DNA from: CS4-C045 sp963844115
GTDB lineage: Bacteria > Planctomycetota > Planctomycetia > Pirellulales > UBA7805
Assembly (NCBI GenBank): GCA_963844115.1
Contig: CAWJNN010000019.1
Coordinates: 62,001 to 126,000, forward strand
Direction of reading: 5' to 3'
DNA: 64,000 nucleotides
The notes under the pieces are model-generated. The model was not told where the DNA came from, made no database searches, and was given only the letters and a program-made list of their open reading frames with translations. The position numbers were made by a program, and so were the translations under genes. Numbering within the stretch: the stretch's first letter is position 1; every line of letters begins with the position of its first letter. Positions 9,332 to 18,776 of the stretch are shown one piece after another.

Positions 9332-11946
9332 ATGCGAACACAGGCTCCCCACCACTCCCTGCTGCCAACACCTCGCAAAACGGTCTCCGTTTTGACGCTG
9401 TGCGTGCTGTGCATAGCCTTGTCAGGCTGCCGTAATTTCTATGGCAATTTGCGGCCCATTGCTGCGATCCAGCCGATTCCACCCGGTCCTGTCGTCGGTC
9501 CCGTGATCGTCGTGCCGGCAGCGCCCATCTTCGTGCCGACGGCGCCCCTGTGGCGCCCCCAGCAGCCGTTCCATCCGGCGTCGTTACGATCGCCCCCCCC
9601 GTGGCGGCACCGGTTGTTCCGCCGCACTTCCGAAAACATCAAGCCGTGCCTCCCGTCGGAACATTGCAATTAACGCCGCGATCGATCATCGCGCCGGTCG
9701 GCAGCGAGGTGGTCTTGCTGACGACAACCGGCAACGGGCTGGGACAGCCCGTCTCTGGCCAGCGAATTGAATGGATGTTGTCACCGAACAGCGTTGGCCA
9801 GTTCATCACGATTGATCAGACCAGCGTCTCAAGAAAACGTCACGGCACCCCGCAAAAAGTGGACAACAATTATGCCGTGGGAACGACGTCGAAACGCGCG
9901 AGCACGCTGACGCGTGGAACGCCGACACAGATGGACGACGTCACGGTCCAGCCGGGACAGTCATGGATCAGCGTCAGTTCGGCAACCGATGGCGTCAGCT
10001 ACGTGACGTCGCTTGCGCCAATATGCCGGCCTGGGATGGTCGCAAACAGACCGCCATCATTTATTGGGTCGATGCGCAATTCAGTTTCCCGGCTCCCACC
10101 ATCGGCCCCGTCGGTTCCCGGCAAGTGCTCAGCAGCGTCGTCACTCGCAGCAGCGACGGCTCGCCAATCGAAGGATATCACGTACGATACTCCGTTACCG
10201 GCGGATCACCGGCGGGGCTGGGCTCGAATGGTGCCGCAGTATTCGAAGTTCCGACGGACGCTGACGGACGCGGGATCGTTGAGATCACCCAGCTGCAACC
10301 GGCACGCGGCGAAAATACCGTTCAGGTCGAAGTGGTACGCCCGGCAAGCCTGGCTGGCGCCGGGAACCGCCGCCTGATTATTGGGCGCGGCGCAACGATG
10401 GTCACCTGGGCCTCGCCTGATATTTCAGTGCAAATCAATGGTCCCCAGCAGGCGCAGGTCGGCTCCACCGCGACGTACCGTGTCGATGTCGTGAACACTG
10501 GCCACGGCGATGTAACGGATCTCGTTTTGACCAACCGTCTGCCAGCGGGACTGCGCTACCAGCAGAGCCTCCCTTCCCGCGGAATCCAACGGTGGAACAT
10601 TGCAGTGGCAGATAGGCCAGCTGGCACCCGGCCAGACGGAGTCCTTTGAGGTCGATTACGAAGTCACGCAGCGATCAACGATTCGCAACTGCATCACCGC
10701 CAAAAGTGCCGAGGGTTTGATCGCTGAGTCCTGTGCTACGACCGACGTCCTTGCGCCGTCGTTGCGATTGGACGTTACGGGGCCGGCGACGGCCGTGGTT
10801 GGCGAAAGTGCGACATTTGCCATTTCAATTTCCAATCCGGGCGATTCGGCCATCACAGGGTTGTTGCTGCGAGACACGTTGGGCGAAGGCCTCGTTCACG
10901 ATACCGCGACGAGCCCCATTACTCGCCAATTGGGTACGCTTGGTCCGGGTGAAAGCCGTGACGATCTGGGGGTCGCCCTGCGGGTCACGCGGGCGGGCCG
11001 AGTATGCCATACCGTCGAACTCGTCGGCGATGGCATCCCGCTCACGCAGCGCACGGTTTGCATTGATGGAGTTTCCAGTGCGTCGGGGGCGCCGCCTCCC
11101 GTTCAAAATCCACCGCCCGTCGCACAGGCCAATCTGCAGGTCGAAAAACTAGGGCCACCCACGGTGCGCGTGGGTGACACACTGACGATTGAATTGTTAC
11201 TGACCAACGCCGGCGATTCCGACCTGACCAATATCATCGTTACCGATGACTACGACATTGGCTTGAAACCGTTGCGGGTTTCGGAAGGCTTTGAATACGT
11301 CGATGAAAAACTTACCTGGAAAATCGACCGCCTGGCCCCTAGCGAATCACAAAAAATTCAAGTCGAGGTAAGCTGCGAACAGGCCGCGCGGGCCTGTAGT
11401 CGCGCGACCGTCAGCGCCGACGGCGGCGTTCTGATCGCGGACGAGGTGTGTATTGAAATCACGCCTGCGGGACCCCCAACCGACAATGTCGATCGAAGTC
11501 CCGCGCCGCTAGACGCGAAACCCGATCCCACCGCAGCCATAGAAACCCCAGGTGCGGCGGCATTGAAGCTGAATATCACCGATCTGCGCGACGAAGTTGC
11601 GATTGGTCAGACGATCGCCTATGAGGTCACGATTACCAACCTGCGTAACGTTCCTGACCATAACGTCGAACTGTTTTTGGACTTCCCTGCGGGCATGACG
11701 CCCGTGCCAACCGGTACCGAGGGACCCAGTCAGCCGACGATTGCCGGTCGACGCGTTCGATTTAACCCCGTGGCCGAACTTCGAGCCGAGGAGACGCTAA
11801 TCTTCAGGATTGCGGTTCGGGCCGACCGGGCGGGTCGCTTTATTGCCGAGTCCCAGGTCATCAGTGCCGCTCAACAGCAAGCCTTGCAGAGCACCGAGGA
11901 GACGAATATATATTCAGAAGGCGGCGACGGCCGCATCAATCGCTAA
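9332..11946 (+). CDS. DUF11-repeat surface lipoprotein (three frameshifts)
   Basis: The N-terminus has a hydrophobic signal ending in the lipobox ALSGC (about residue 33), then a Pro/Val-rich linker. The rest is a series of Ig-like modules of the DUF11 type: ISVQINGPQQAQVGSTATYRVDVVN, LRLDVTGPATAVVGESATF, LQVEKLGPPTVRVGDTLTIEL and LKLNITDLRDEVAIGQTIAYEV, each followed by GDxxxTxLxLxDxLPxGL-type strands. DUF11 repeats occur in large secreted or wall-associated proteins. Frame changes lie near 9545 and 10016 (each next to GCGC) and near 10578 (at CCGCGG). Joined, the product is about 870 residues. The likely role is outer-surface structure or adhesion. Confidence 0.8.
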
Positions 11947-11963
11947 CCCCGCGCACTCTTTTC

Positions 11964-12353
11964 ATGGCCCGCTTTGTGATCTTGCGCCACGAGACGCCGG
12001 CAGGTTACCCACGCCCGTCGCACTGGGACTTCATGTTGGAGTCGGAAGGGATTCTGCAGACTTGGGCACTGTTTCACGACCCACGGCAACCAACGCCTCA
12101 GCAGGCCGAAGTACTAGGCGACCATCGGCTCGCCTATCTTGAACTGGAAGGTCCGCTTTCGGGAGATCGCGGCCATGTCGTCCGCTGGGATCAAGGAAGC
12201 TACGAGGTGATTGATCGCACTGAAGGTAGCTGGAAGGTGGCTCTTGACGGGCGAAGGCTCCAAGGCATTGTTTTCCTGTGCCGCGACGAAGTGCGACCAG
12301 ACCAATTCCAATACCGATTCGCAACATGTGCCGACCATCCGTTAGCTACGTGA
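11964..12353 (+). CDS. Stand-alone LigD-type 3'-phosphoesterase domain protein
   Basis: A 129-residue protein matching the phosphoesterase (PE) domain found at the N-terminus of multidomain DNA ligase D. The visible motifs are VILRHETPAG, PSHWDFMLESEG and GDRGHVVRWDQGSYEV. In LigD this domain trims 3' ends during non-homologous end joining. Here it is free-standing, with no ligase, polymerase or Ku gene in the window, so its role in repair is inference. It begins 17 bp after the DUF11 gene and may be cotranscribed with it. Confidence 0.8.
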   Translation: MARFVILRHETPAGYPRPSHWDFMLESEGILQTWALFHDPRQPTPQQAEVLGDHRLAYLELEGPLSGDRGHVVRWDQGSYEVIDRTEGSWKVALDGRRLQGIVFLCRDEVRPDQFQYRFATCADHPLAT

Positions 12354-12390
12354 TTCCGTGCTCGATCGCAGCCCGCGTCGGTTGGGCTGG

Positions 12391-12410
12391 ATTCCCGCCT
12401 GCGCGGGAAT
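12391..12410. repeat. REP-like hairpin ATTCCCGC-CTGC-GCGGGAAT
   Basis: Perfect 8-bp arms with a 4-bp loop, in the gap between the convergent phosphoesterase and tyrS genes. Hairpins of this type recur widely in bacterial intergenic DNA; it could also help terminate transcription. Confidence 0.75.
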
Positions 12411-12432
12411 GACGGCAGGCGGAAGACAGAGG

Positions 12433-12459
12433 GGGTGCCATGGGCCAGCGGTGGCACCC
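12433..12459. repeat. Hairpin with arms GGGTGCCA / TGGCACCC
   Basis: Perfect 8-bp inverted arms around an 11-bp loop, 22 bp after the previous hairpin. It lies between convergent genes, so it is either a repeat element or part of a bidirectional terminator. Confidence 0.65.
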
Positions 12460-12569
12460 GAAACTGCCGCGTGTCCCGACCCTCTCTCCGTCACCGTGCC
12501 ACAGGCGTTGACGATCGCCGGGAAGGTTTGGTAGCCGGCGACGGCATTTCGATCAACTTACGGGCAATT

Positions 12570-13842
12570 CTAAACGAAACGCAGCAGCGCGTAGCGTTTT
12601 TTGCCGGAACGCAAGATCAGAGTGGTTTCACTTGCCAGATCGCCTTCGGACAAAGAATGTTCGACATCGCTGATCGGCCGATTGTTAACGTACGCACCGC
12701 GTTGCCCGATCAAACGGCGCGATTCGCCTTTGCTTTTGGCGAGCCCCACATGAACAAACGCATCGACTACCTTCATACCTTCCAGTTGGTTGCGAGGTAA
12801 CTCCCGGCAGGGCACGTCGGAAGAAATTTGGGATAGGTCTGCGTCGGAAATCTGATCGATTTCGGCACCAAACAATACCGCCGATGCGCACTGCCTTGCC
12901 TAGACCCTCGTCACCGTGAACGAACTCGGTCAGGGCGTCGGCCAGTCGGCGCTGGCTTTCACGGCCCCCTGGATTCTCCGTGCGCACCGCATCCAACGTT
13001 TCAATCTCTTCACGGGGAAGTTCCGTCAATACGCGCAGGCAATTACCGACGTCATCATCATCGACGTTGAACCAATACTGATAGAAGTGGTAGGGACTCG
13101 TCTTGCGTTCGGATAGCCAGACCGCGCCCGACTCGGTCTTACCCATCTTGCTACCGTCTCGCTTGGTCAATAACGGACAGGTAACGCCGTACAGTTGGCC
13201 GACTCCCATCCGGCGTCCGAGATCGATTCCCGCCGTGATGTTGCCCCATTGATCGCTGCCGCCAACCTGTAGCTCACAATCGTAATCCTTTTTCAGCCGG
13301 ACAAAGTCGTAGGCCTGCAGCAGCATATAACTGAATTCGGTATAGCTAAGCCCGGCGTCATCGCGGTCGAGGCGGCCTTTGATGGAATCTTTCGTCAGCA
13401 TCACATTGACGGGAAAATTCTTGCCGATGTCGCGCAGGAACTCCAGATAATTCCAACCCTTCATCCAGTCGAAGTTATTCACCAGCACGGCGGCGTTGGA
13501 TCCGGCATCGAAATCGAGAAAACGTTGTAACTCGTCGGTGATCGCTGCCAGGTTCGCGGCAATCGCAGCCTCGGTTAGCAGATTGCGCTCGTCGCTCTTG
13601 CCGCTTGGATCACCGATCATACCCGTCGCGCCACCCGCCAGGGCGATCGGGCGATGCCCCGCCTGTTGAAACCGCCGCAGCATCATCAGCGGGACAAAGT
13701 TACCGACGTGCAATCCATCCGATGTGGGGTCAAATCCTGCGTACAGCGTGCGACTTCCCGACGACAACCAGCCGGGCAGAAACGCGTCATCTGTCGTCTG
13801 ATGGATCGACTGCCGCCAGGTTAGCTCAGCGATAATGTCCAC
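12570..13842 (-). CDS. tyrS: Tyrosyl-tRNA synthetase (one frameshift)
   Basis: Class I synthetase that charges tRNA with tyrosine. The order is YAGFDPTSDGLHVGNFVPL (the HIGH motif as HVGN), the tyrosine-binding core VGGSDQWGNITAG, and KMGKTESGAVWL (KMSKS as KMGKT). A C-terminal S4 RNA-binding domain (VVDAFVHVGLAKSKGESRRLI) lies in a different frame. The break is near 12890 next to GCGC; removing one base gives GKAGASAVLFGAEI, which fits the family. Joined length is about 423 residues. The start is a GTG at 13842, and a heptad repeat array begins at the next base upstream, leaving no visible ribosome binding site. Confidence 0.93.
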
Positions 13843-14193
<351 letters not shown>

Positions 14194-14194
14194 C

Positions 14195-14935
14195 TCACCT
14201 CCACATATCGTCGTTGGCAAAGGGATGAGCGGGACCTCCGAGCTTGGGCTTGGGCATCACCTTCAGCACCTGGCTGGCCAGCCGCAGATCCTGCTTGGAT
14301 GTGATCTTCAGGTTCAAGGGCGAACCGGGAACGATCTTCACGGTTTGGCCGGTACGTTCGACCAGCTGGGCGTCGTCTGTCGCATTGAACCCGCCTCGGT
14401 GGGCGTAGGCGTCCAGCAAGATTTGTCTCGCAAAGACCTGCGGCGTTTGCGCCTCCCACAGTCCTTCCCGCGAAATCGTCTCTTCAATTATTTTTTGTGC
14501 ATTCGCGCGCTTGATCGTCCCGTTCACCTGGATCGCCGGAATCGCCGCTCCGGTCTCTTGCGCGGCCTGGAAGATAGTCGAGATCCACTCGTCGACGATA
14601 CATGGCCGTGCCGCATCATGCACCGCGACGAAATCGGCTTCTGGCTTGACACGCGCCAAGGCGTTCTCGACCGAGTCAGCCCGTTCGGCACCCCCTTCGA
14701 CTATGTCGATTCCCATAATTGCCACGTTGGCAGCGAACTTGGCGCTGAACGCTTCGCGGTCGTCAGCAGAAATAACGAGCAGCAGCTGAATCACGTCGTC
14801 ACGATTTAGAAACTTCTCGGCCGAGTGCAGCCAAACGGCTCGATTATCGAGAATCGCGAATGGCTTTTTGTAATGTTCGTCTCTGAAGCACCGGCTCTTT
14901 CCCGCTGCCGGCATGATGACTGCAAATTTGGGCAT
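14195..14935 (-). CDS. ispD: 2-C-methyl-D-erythritol 4-phosphate cytidylyltransferase
   Basis: Third step of the MEP isoprenoid pathway: joins CTP and methylerythritol phosphate. Family signatures are VIMPAAGKSRCF at the N-terminus (nucleotide-binding loop), DFVAVHDAARPCI in the centre, and LWEAQTPQVF, ATDDAQLVERTG and PGSPLNLKITSKQDL toward the end. At 246 residues it is slightly longer than usual. The ATG at 14935 is chosen because the catalytic loop starts within 10 residues of it, as in the family; the upstream extension to 15019 has no homology-like features. It is upstream of tyrS on the same strand. Confidence 0.92.
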   Translation of the reverse strand: MPKFAVIMPAAGKSRCFRDEHYKKPFAILDNRAVWLHSAEKFLNRDDVIQLLLVISADDREAFSAKFAANVAIMGIDIVEGGAERADSVENALARVKPEADFVAVHDAARPCIVDEWISTIFQAAQETGAAIPAIQVNGTIKRANAQKIIEETISREGLWEAQTPQVFARQILLDAYAHRGGFNATDDAQLVERTGQTVKIVPGSPLNLKITSKQDLRLASQVLKVMPKPKLGGPAHPFANDDMWR

Positions 14936-15132
14936 GGTGAACTTCCAAGCAGTTTCGATCGACCAATTGCCAACCAAAAACTCGCCGCAGGATGGCAAAC
15001 AAAGATTCTTCCGAAGCACGGCAATCGGAGATTATGAGTTTACCAGCTTGGTGGGCTCAGCGGCAGTTGCTGCCGCGAAAACTAGCGACGCAGGGTCCCA
15101 CCACATTAGGACGGCCGAACGACGAGGAACAC

Positions 15133-15153
15133 TCGGGCCAGCGGCTGTGGCCC
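15133..15153. terminator. Hairpin CGGGCCA / TGGCCCG downstream of the HD-GYP gene
   Basis: Seven-bp perfect arms with a 7-bp loop, 4 bp beyond the stop codon of the HD-GYP gene. There is no T-tract, so this is only a candidate terminator or a repeat element. Confidence 0.4.
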
Positions 15154-15156
15154 GTG

Positions 15157-16806
15157 CTAGAAGGATGTAGGCAGCTGAAGCTGGATTCGTTCGCCTTCGG
15201 ATTCTGAGATTTCGCGAATATCATCGCGTGCGGCAAAGTACGCCGCGACGACCTTTTCGTCCCATTGGATGCCCGCACGCTCGAGTAGGATCGCATCCAA
15301 TTCTTCGTCCTTCATACGCTTGCGATACGAACGGTCGCTACCCATTGCATCGAAGGAATCGGCGACGGCCAGAATTCGAGCGAGGAAGGGTATATCTTCG
15401 CCTGCCAGACCGTGCGGGTAACCTGCACCATCCCAAGATTCGTGATGGTGCATTACTCCGGGCAAGGCCTGCTTGATTTGACGGATATCCTTCAGAATGT
15501 TGTAACCCAATTCGGGATGCTTCTTCATTTGTTCGTATTCGTCTGGCGTCAGCTTGCCCGTTTTGCGTAGCACAGCATCGTCGACCCCGATCTTGCCGAT
15601 GTCATGCAGAACACCCGATAGATAAATCGTGTTGAGCATCTCTTCGTCGCATCCTAGCTCTTGACCGATTCGCACCGCAACGCGTGCGACGCGGTCACTA
15701 TGGCCACAAGTGTAGGGATCTTTGGCATCGATCGCCGACACCAGCGTTTGTACTGTACCCGAGAAGAGATTGACCTGTTCCTTATACAGCTGAATGTTGC
15801 CGAAATGGATCGCCAGCATGGTCGCGACGCTGTTCAGCAGACTGGCCTCGACGGTTCCGAAATCACCATCGTCGGAGCGATTCAAGGCGGCCAGATAGCC
15901 CAAGTGCTTGTCACCGGTCGTCAGAGGAACAAGGACAAGTTGTTCGACGGCAGGGTGTCGCCACGCTTCGCGTTGAGTGATTTCACGATTGATGACTCGT
16001 GTCGACGCATTTTCCACCGCAGCAACGTCCCGAACCAGATCATGTAAGTCCTGATCGCCTAACGGACAGTCGCCCTGGATGATGATGCCACGTGGTGAAA
16101 GCGAGTCGGCCGATTCTCCATCCGACTCTTCTCCTGCGTCGAAGTATGCGACGACAGCATCCGTCGTCAAGATGTCGTGCAGCCACTCAACCGCCAGCTT
16201 GGTCAGGTCGTTTGGTTCGTTAGAGATCTTCAAGTTACCAGCAATGCGATGCAGCAGACTGATCTCTTCATACGACTGCGAGAGATTTTCCGACAAGTCA
16301 TCAACGTGCTGGCGTAACACCGTGACCTGATGATTGGCGGTGTCCTTCTCGACGAAGAGTTGCGCCATCGCGAGCAAAGCCCGCTCCTGCCAGATCGTCT
16401 GGCTATTGAGCCATGGATCTAGCTGGTCGCGCCCTGCGACCAGTGTCTTGGCAATGAAGTCGCGGCGACCTTCATCGCTGGTATCGCCCGTGACGAATCC
16501 CGCAACCGCAACCTGTTTGACCTGCTTTTCTTCGATCAGAGGAATCGCCAGAATCAGCAGCGACTCTACCTCTTCGATGACTTCTGGTTTCTCCAGCCGT
16601 GCGACCTCGCGGCAGATAACCGAACGTACCTGCCAGTCACCTGGTACTTGATCAGGAGCGGAAAAGATGAGTGAGCACGTCTCGACGTCAACAATGGAGA
16701 ATTGGACGCCGAAAACCTGGCGCAATGCCCTTAGCCGCTGCTCGTCCGCCGCGGTCGTCTCAACGTCGGTCGACGTCGCGCTTGTCCGTAAAAATGACTG
16801 GTCCAT
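15157..16806 (-). CDS. GAF/HD-GYP signalling protein (c-di-GMP phosphodiesterase-like)
   Basis: The N-terminal sensor-like part (FGVQFSIVDVETCSLIF) leads into a coiled coil (QVTVLRQHVDDLSENLSQS) and a GAF domain (about residues 205-345). The C-terminal HD-GYP domain has SGVLHDIGKIGVDDAVLRK and HHHESWDGAGYPHGL, with the HD dyad and the GYP triplet intact. HD-GYP proteins hydrolyse cyclic di-GMP, so an active phosphodiesterase is expected. No membrane segment is visible; input is probably cytoplasmic. The ATG at 16806 has an AAGG about 6 nt upstream; a GTG at 16821 is an alternative. Confidence 0.88.
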   Translation of the reverse strand: MDQSFLRTSATSTDVETTAADEQRLRALRQVFGVQFSIVDVETCSLIFSAPDQVPGDWQVRSVICREVARLEKPEVIEEVESLLILAIPLIEEKQVKQVAVAGFVTGDTSDEGRRDFIAKTLVAGRDQLDPWLNSQTIWQERALLAMAQLFVEKDTANHQVTVLRQHVDDLSENLSQSYEEISLLHRIAGNLKISNEPNDLTKLAVEWLHDILTTDAVVAYFDAGEESDGESADSLSPRGIIIQGDCPLGDQDLHDLVRDVAAVENASTRVINREITQREAWRHPAVEQLVLVPLTTGDKHLGYLAALNRSDDGDFGTVEASLLNSVATMLAIHFGNIQLYKEQVNLFSGTVQTLVSAIDAKDPYTCGHSDRVARVAVRIGQELGCDEEMLNTIYLSGVLHDIGKIGVDDAVLRKTGKLTPDEYEQMKKHPELGYNILKDIRQIKQALPGVMHHHESWDGAGYPHGLAGEDIPFLARILAVADSFDAMGSDRSYRKRMKDEELDAILLERAGIQWDEKVVAAYFAARDDIREISESEGERIQLQLPTSF

Positions 16807-16998
16807 TGGTACCTTGAGCACCCTCCGGCCACGGCCGGATAAGCAAGAACGGAACGGTTCATTGAAACCTTATTGCACGAACGTAGGCCCAGCAAAAGAA
16901 AAAGGTTGCAGACCCGGCAGGCACCGCCGGACGGCCACAAATAAGGCACACGATGACGATTATGCGGCCTGAAGGGCCAGAGGAAGCGAGCAGGGACC

Positions 16999-17018
16999 GC
17001 AGGCCTTTACAGGCCTGC
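16999..17018. terminator. Hairpin GCAGGCCT-TTAC-AGGCCTGC at the end of the M50 protease gene
   Basis: Perfect 8-bp arms with a 4-bp loop that begin at the last base of the stop codon of the M50 gene. The position suggests a transcription terminator, although no U-tract follows. Confidence 0.5.
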
Positions 17019-18064
17019 TAATTGCTCGATCGCTCTCGATAACGGGCGCTTACCCGATTTAACAACGCCCGCTCGTCGGGACTCAGCGAACTGATCCCGT
17101 CGTCATGCAACCGGGCCAAGATTCGGTCGACTTGTTCTTCTTCTTCCTGTTCTTGCCGTTGACGCTGTGCGTCACGCTCGGCTCGCCTCCGCTCGATCCA
17201 CCGCCGCAACGGCCCGGAATCGGGCACTCGTTGCGCCCCGTCTCGTCGCTCGAGGCTCGTGTATCCCTGTGAAAAGTCGTAACCAAAAATCTTGTCGTCG
17301 CCAACCTGCTCGTCGCGGCTGTCGATCGGAGACAAGACGTAGCTGGACACGCAGACACCCAGCACGGCAAGCGCGAGCCAGGCCGGAATCACAAAATCCG
17401 TTTCCCAGGTCGTCATCCAGATGGCGGCAACAAACAACCCTAACGCAACGACCATCGAAAAACGACGCACGATCCCCACGGCTCGCTGGTGACCCATCTG
17501 TGGCATCTGCAGCAAGACACAACGAATAGCCCAGCCCACGTCGAACGGGATGGCGGGTAACAGGTTGATGAGGACCAACGTCCAATTCAAAAAGACACTG
17601 AACCGCAATGCGATCCGGACAGCGGCCGCGTTATCAAATAGACCCTGGGGAGCTAACGGGTTTAGCAGCCCAACTAAGGTGACCTCACCTAGCGCGAACA
17701 ATAGACAAGCGCCTGCGAACCAACCGCAAAAACTGGCCAAGGGACCAGCCATCGCCGCGATCAGCTCCCGATGAGGTTCCTGCAGGTAGGTATAGTGGCT
17801 CAATCCGCCCAACGGGGTCAGCACGACACCATCTGTCCGTCCGCCTAGGCGTGCTACGGCGATGCAGTGACCCGCCTCGTGCAAGATCGCACAAAGGAAC
17901 CAAACGAGGATCAGCAAGCCGCCATGGGCCGCCATGTTGTTAAACGGCGACCGCGTAAAGACGAACAGCAAAAAGATGGCGAGAAAGAAAAAGGAGACGT
18001 GTAGACGTACCGGTATCCCTAACCATCGCCCTAAACTGATGCTACCGGCACCTGCGCCTCCCAT
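17018..18064 (-). CDS. Site-2 protease family (M50) membrane metalloprotease
   Basis: Intramembrane zinc protease-like protein. After ISLGRWLGIPVRLHVSFFFLA comes a transmembrane helix with the zinc motif AILHEAGHCIAV (HExxH). A second conserved membrane motif follows (LINLLPAIPFDVGWAI) that keeps the metal-binding Asp but lacks the usual DGG. About six hydrophobic helices are followed by a long charged cytoplasmic tail (RRRAERDAQRQRQEQEEEEQ) from about residue 290. No PDZ or CBS domain is seen. Substrates are unknown; such proteases cleave anti-sigma factors or signal peptides. The ATG at 18064 was preferred over 18184, whose extension is not hydrophobic. Confidence 0.85.
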   Translation of the reverse strand: MGGAGAGSISLGRWLGIPVRLHVSFFFLAIFLLFVFTRSPFNNMAAHGGLLILVWFLCAILHEAGHCIAVARLGGRTDGVVLTPLGGLSHYTYLQEPHRELIAAMAGPLASFCGWFAGACLLFALGEVTLVGLLNPLAPQGLFDNAAAVRIALRFSVFLNWTLVLINLLPAIPFDVGWAIRCVLLQMPQMGHQRAVGIVRRFSMVVALGLFVAAIWMTTWETDFVIPAWLALAVLGVCVSSYVLSPIDSRDEQVGDDKIFGYDFSQGYTSLERRDGAQRVPDSGPLRRWIERRRAERDAQRQRQEQEEEEQVDRILARLHDDGISSLSPDERALLNRVSARYRERSSN

Positions 18065-18214
18065 TACGATCGCCGTCTGCCAGGGTTCTACGCGAACTAC
18101 CGCTATATTAACGTCACGTGACGCCAGTGGTTGGCCACTTCCCGTCTGAACTACTATCTTACCAATGATGGTCACAGGCGGCAATTAATTCGATCGATAT
18201 CGAGGGGGGCATTG

Positions 18215-18742
18215 ATGGCAGACGTTCGTAAGACACTTCTAGAAACCCGGAAATTCAAGGTAGTCCGAGTTGAACAGTTGACGCCGGATGGTCGCATCCA
18301 CGAGCGCGAGATCGTTGTCCACCCAGGGGCTGTTACGATCATTCCGATGGTTGATCAGAATCATGTATGCCTGATCAAGAACTTTCGTGTTGCCGTTGGT
18401 CGAATCTTGATCGAATTGCCGGCTGGTACGCTGGAGCCAAATGAAGATCCAACGGAGACAGCGCGTCGCGAACTGACCGAAGAGACCGGCTACCACGCCG
18501 AAGCAATGACTTCGCTGTCCAAGTTCTGCATGTCCCCCGGAATCCTGGACGAGGTGATGTACCTTTACCTTGCGCAAGGCCTATCGCCGGGCTCCGCGTC
18601 CTTGGAGGACGACGAACAGATTGAGACCCACGTCGTTCCGTGGTCCGCAGCAATGGAGATGGCAACCGATGGGCGAATCGAAGACGCTAAAACGCTGGTC
18701 GGACTCTTTCACTATGATCGCCTACGCGCAAACAATCCGTAA
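18215..18742 (+). CDS. Nudix hydrolase, ADP-ribose pyrophosphatase-like
   Basis: Hydrolyses nucleoside diphosphates linked to another moiety, most likely ADP-ribose. The Nudix box is complete: a Gly after LPA, then ARRELTEETGY at about residues 85-96, preceded by ELPAGTLEPNE. The upstream block VVHPGAVTIIPMV and the C-terminal FCMSPGILDEVMYLYLAQG match ADP-ribose pyrophosphatases (NudF-like). At 175 residues it is normal length. The ATG at 18215 follows a strong GAGGGGG ribosome binding site at 18202-18208. It is divergent from the M50 protease gene. Confidence 0.9.
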   Translation: MADVRKTLLETRKFKVVRVEQLTPDGRIHEREIVVHPGAVTIIPMVDQNHVCLIKNFRVAVGRILIELPAGTLEPNEDPTETARRELTEETGYHAEAMTSLSKFCMSPGILDEVMYLYLAQGLSPGSASLEDDEQIETHVVPWSAAMEMATDGRIEDAKTLVGLFHYDRLRANNP

Positions 18743-18776
18743 GAAATCGGCTCGACAATTATTTCGGAAAGAATCT

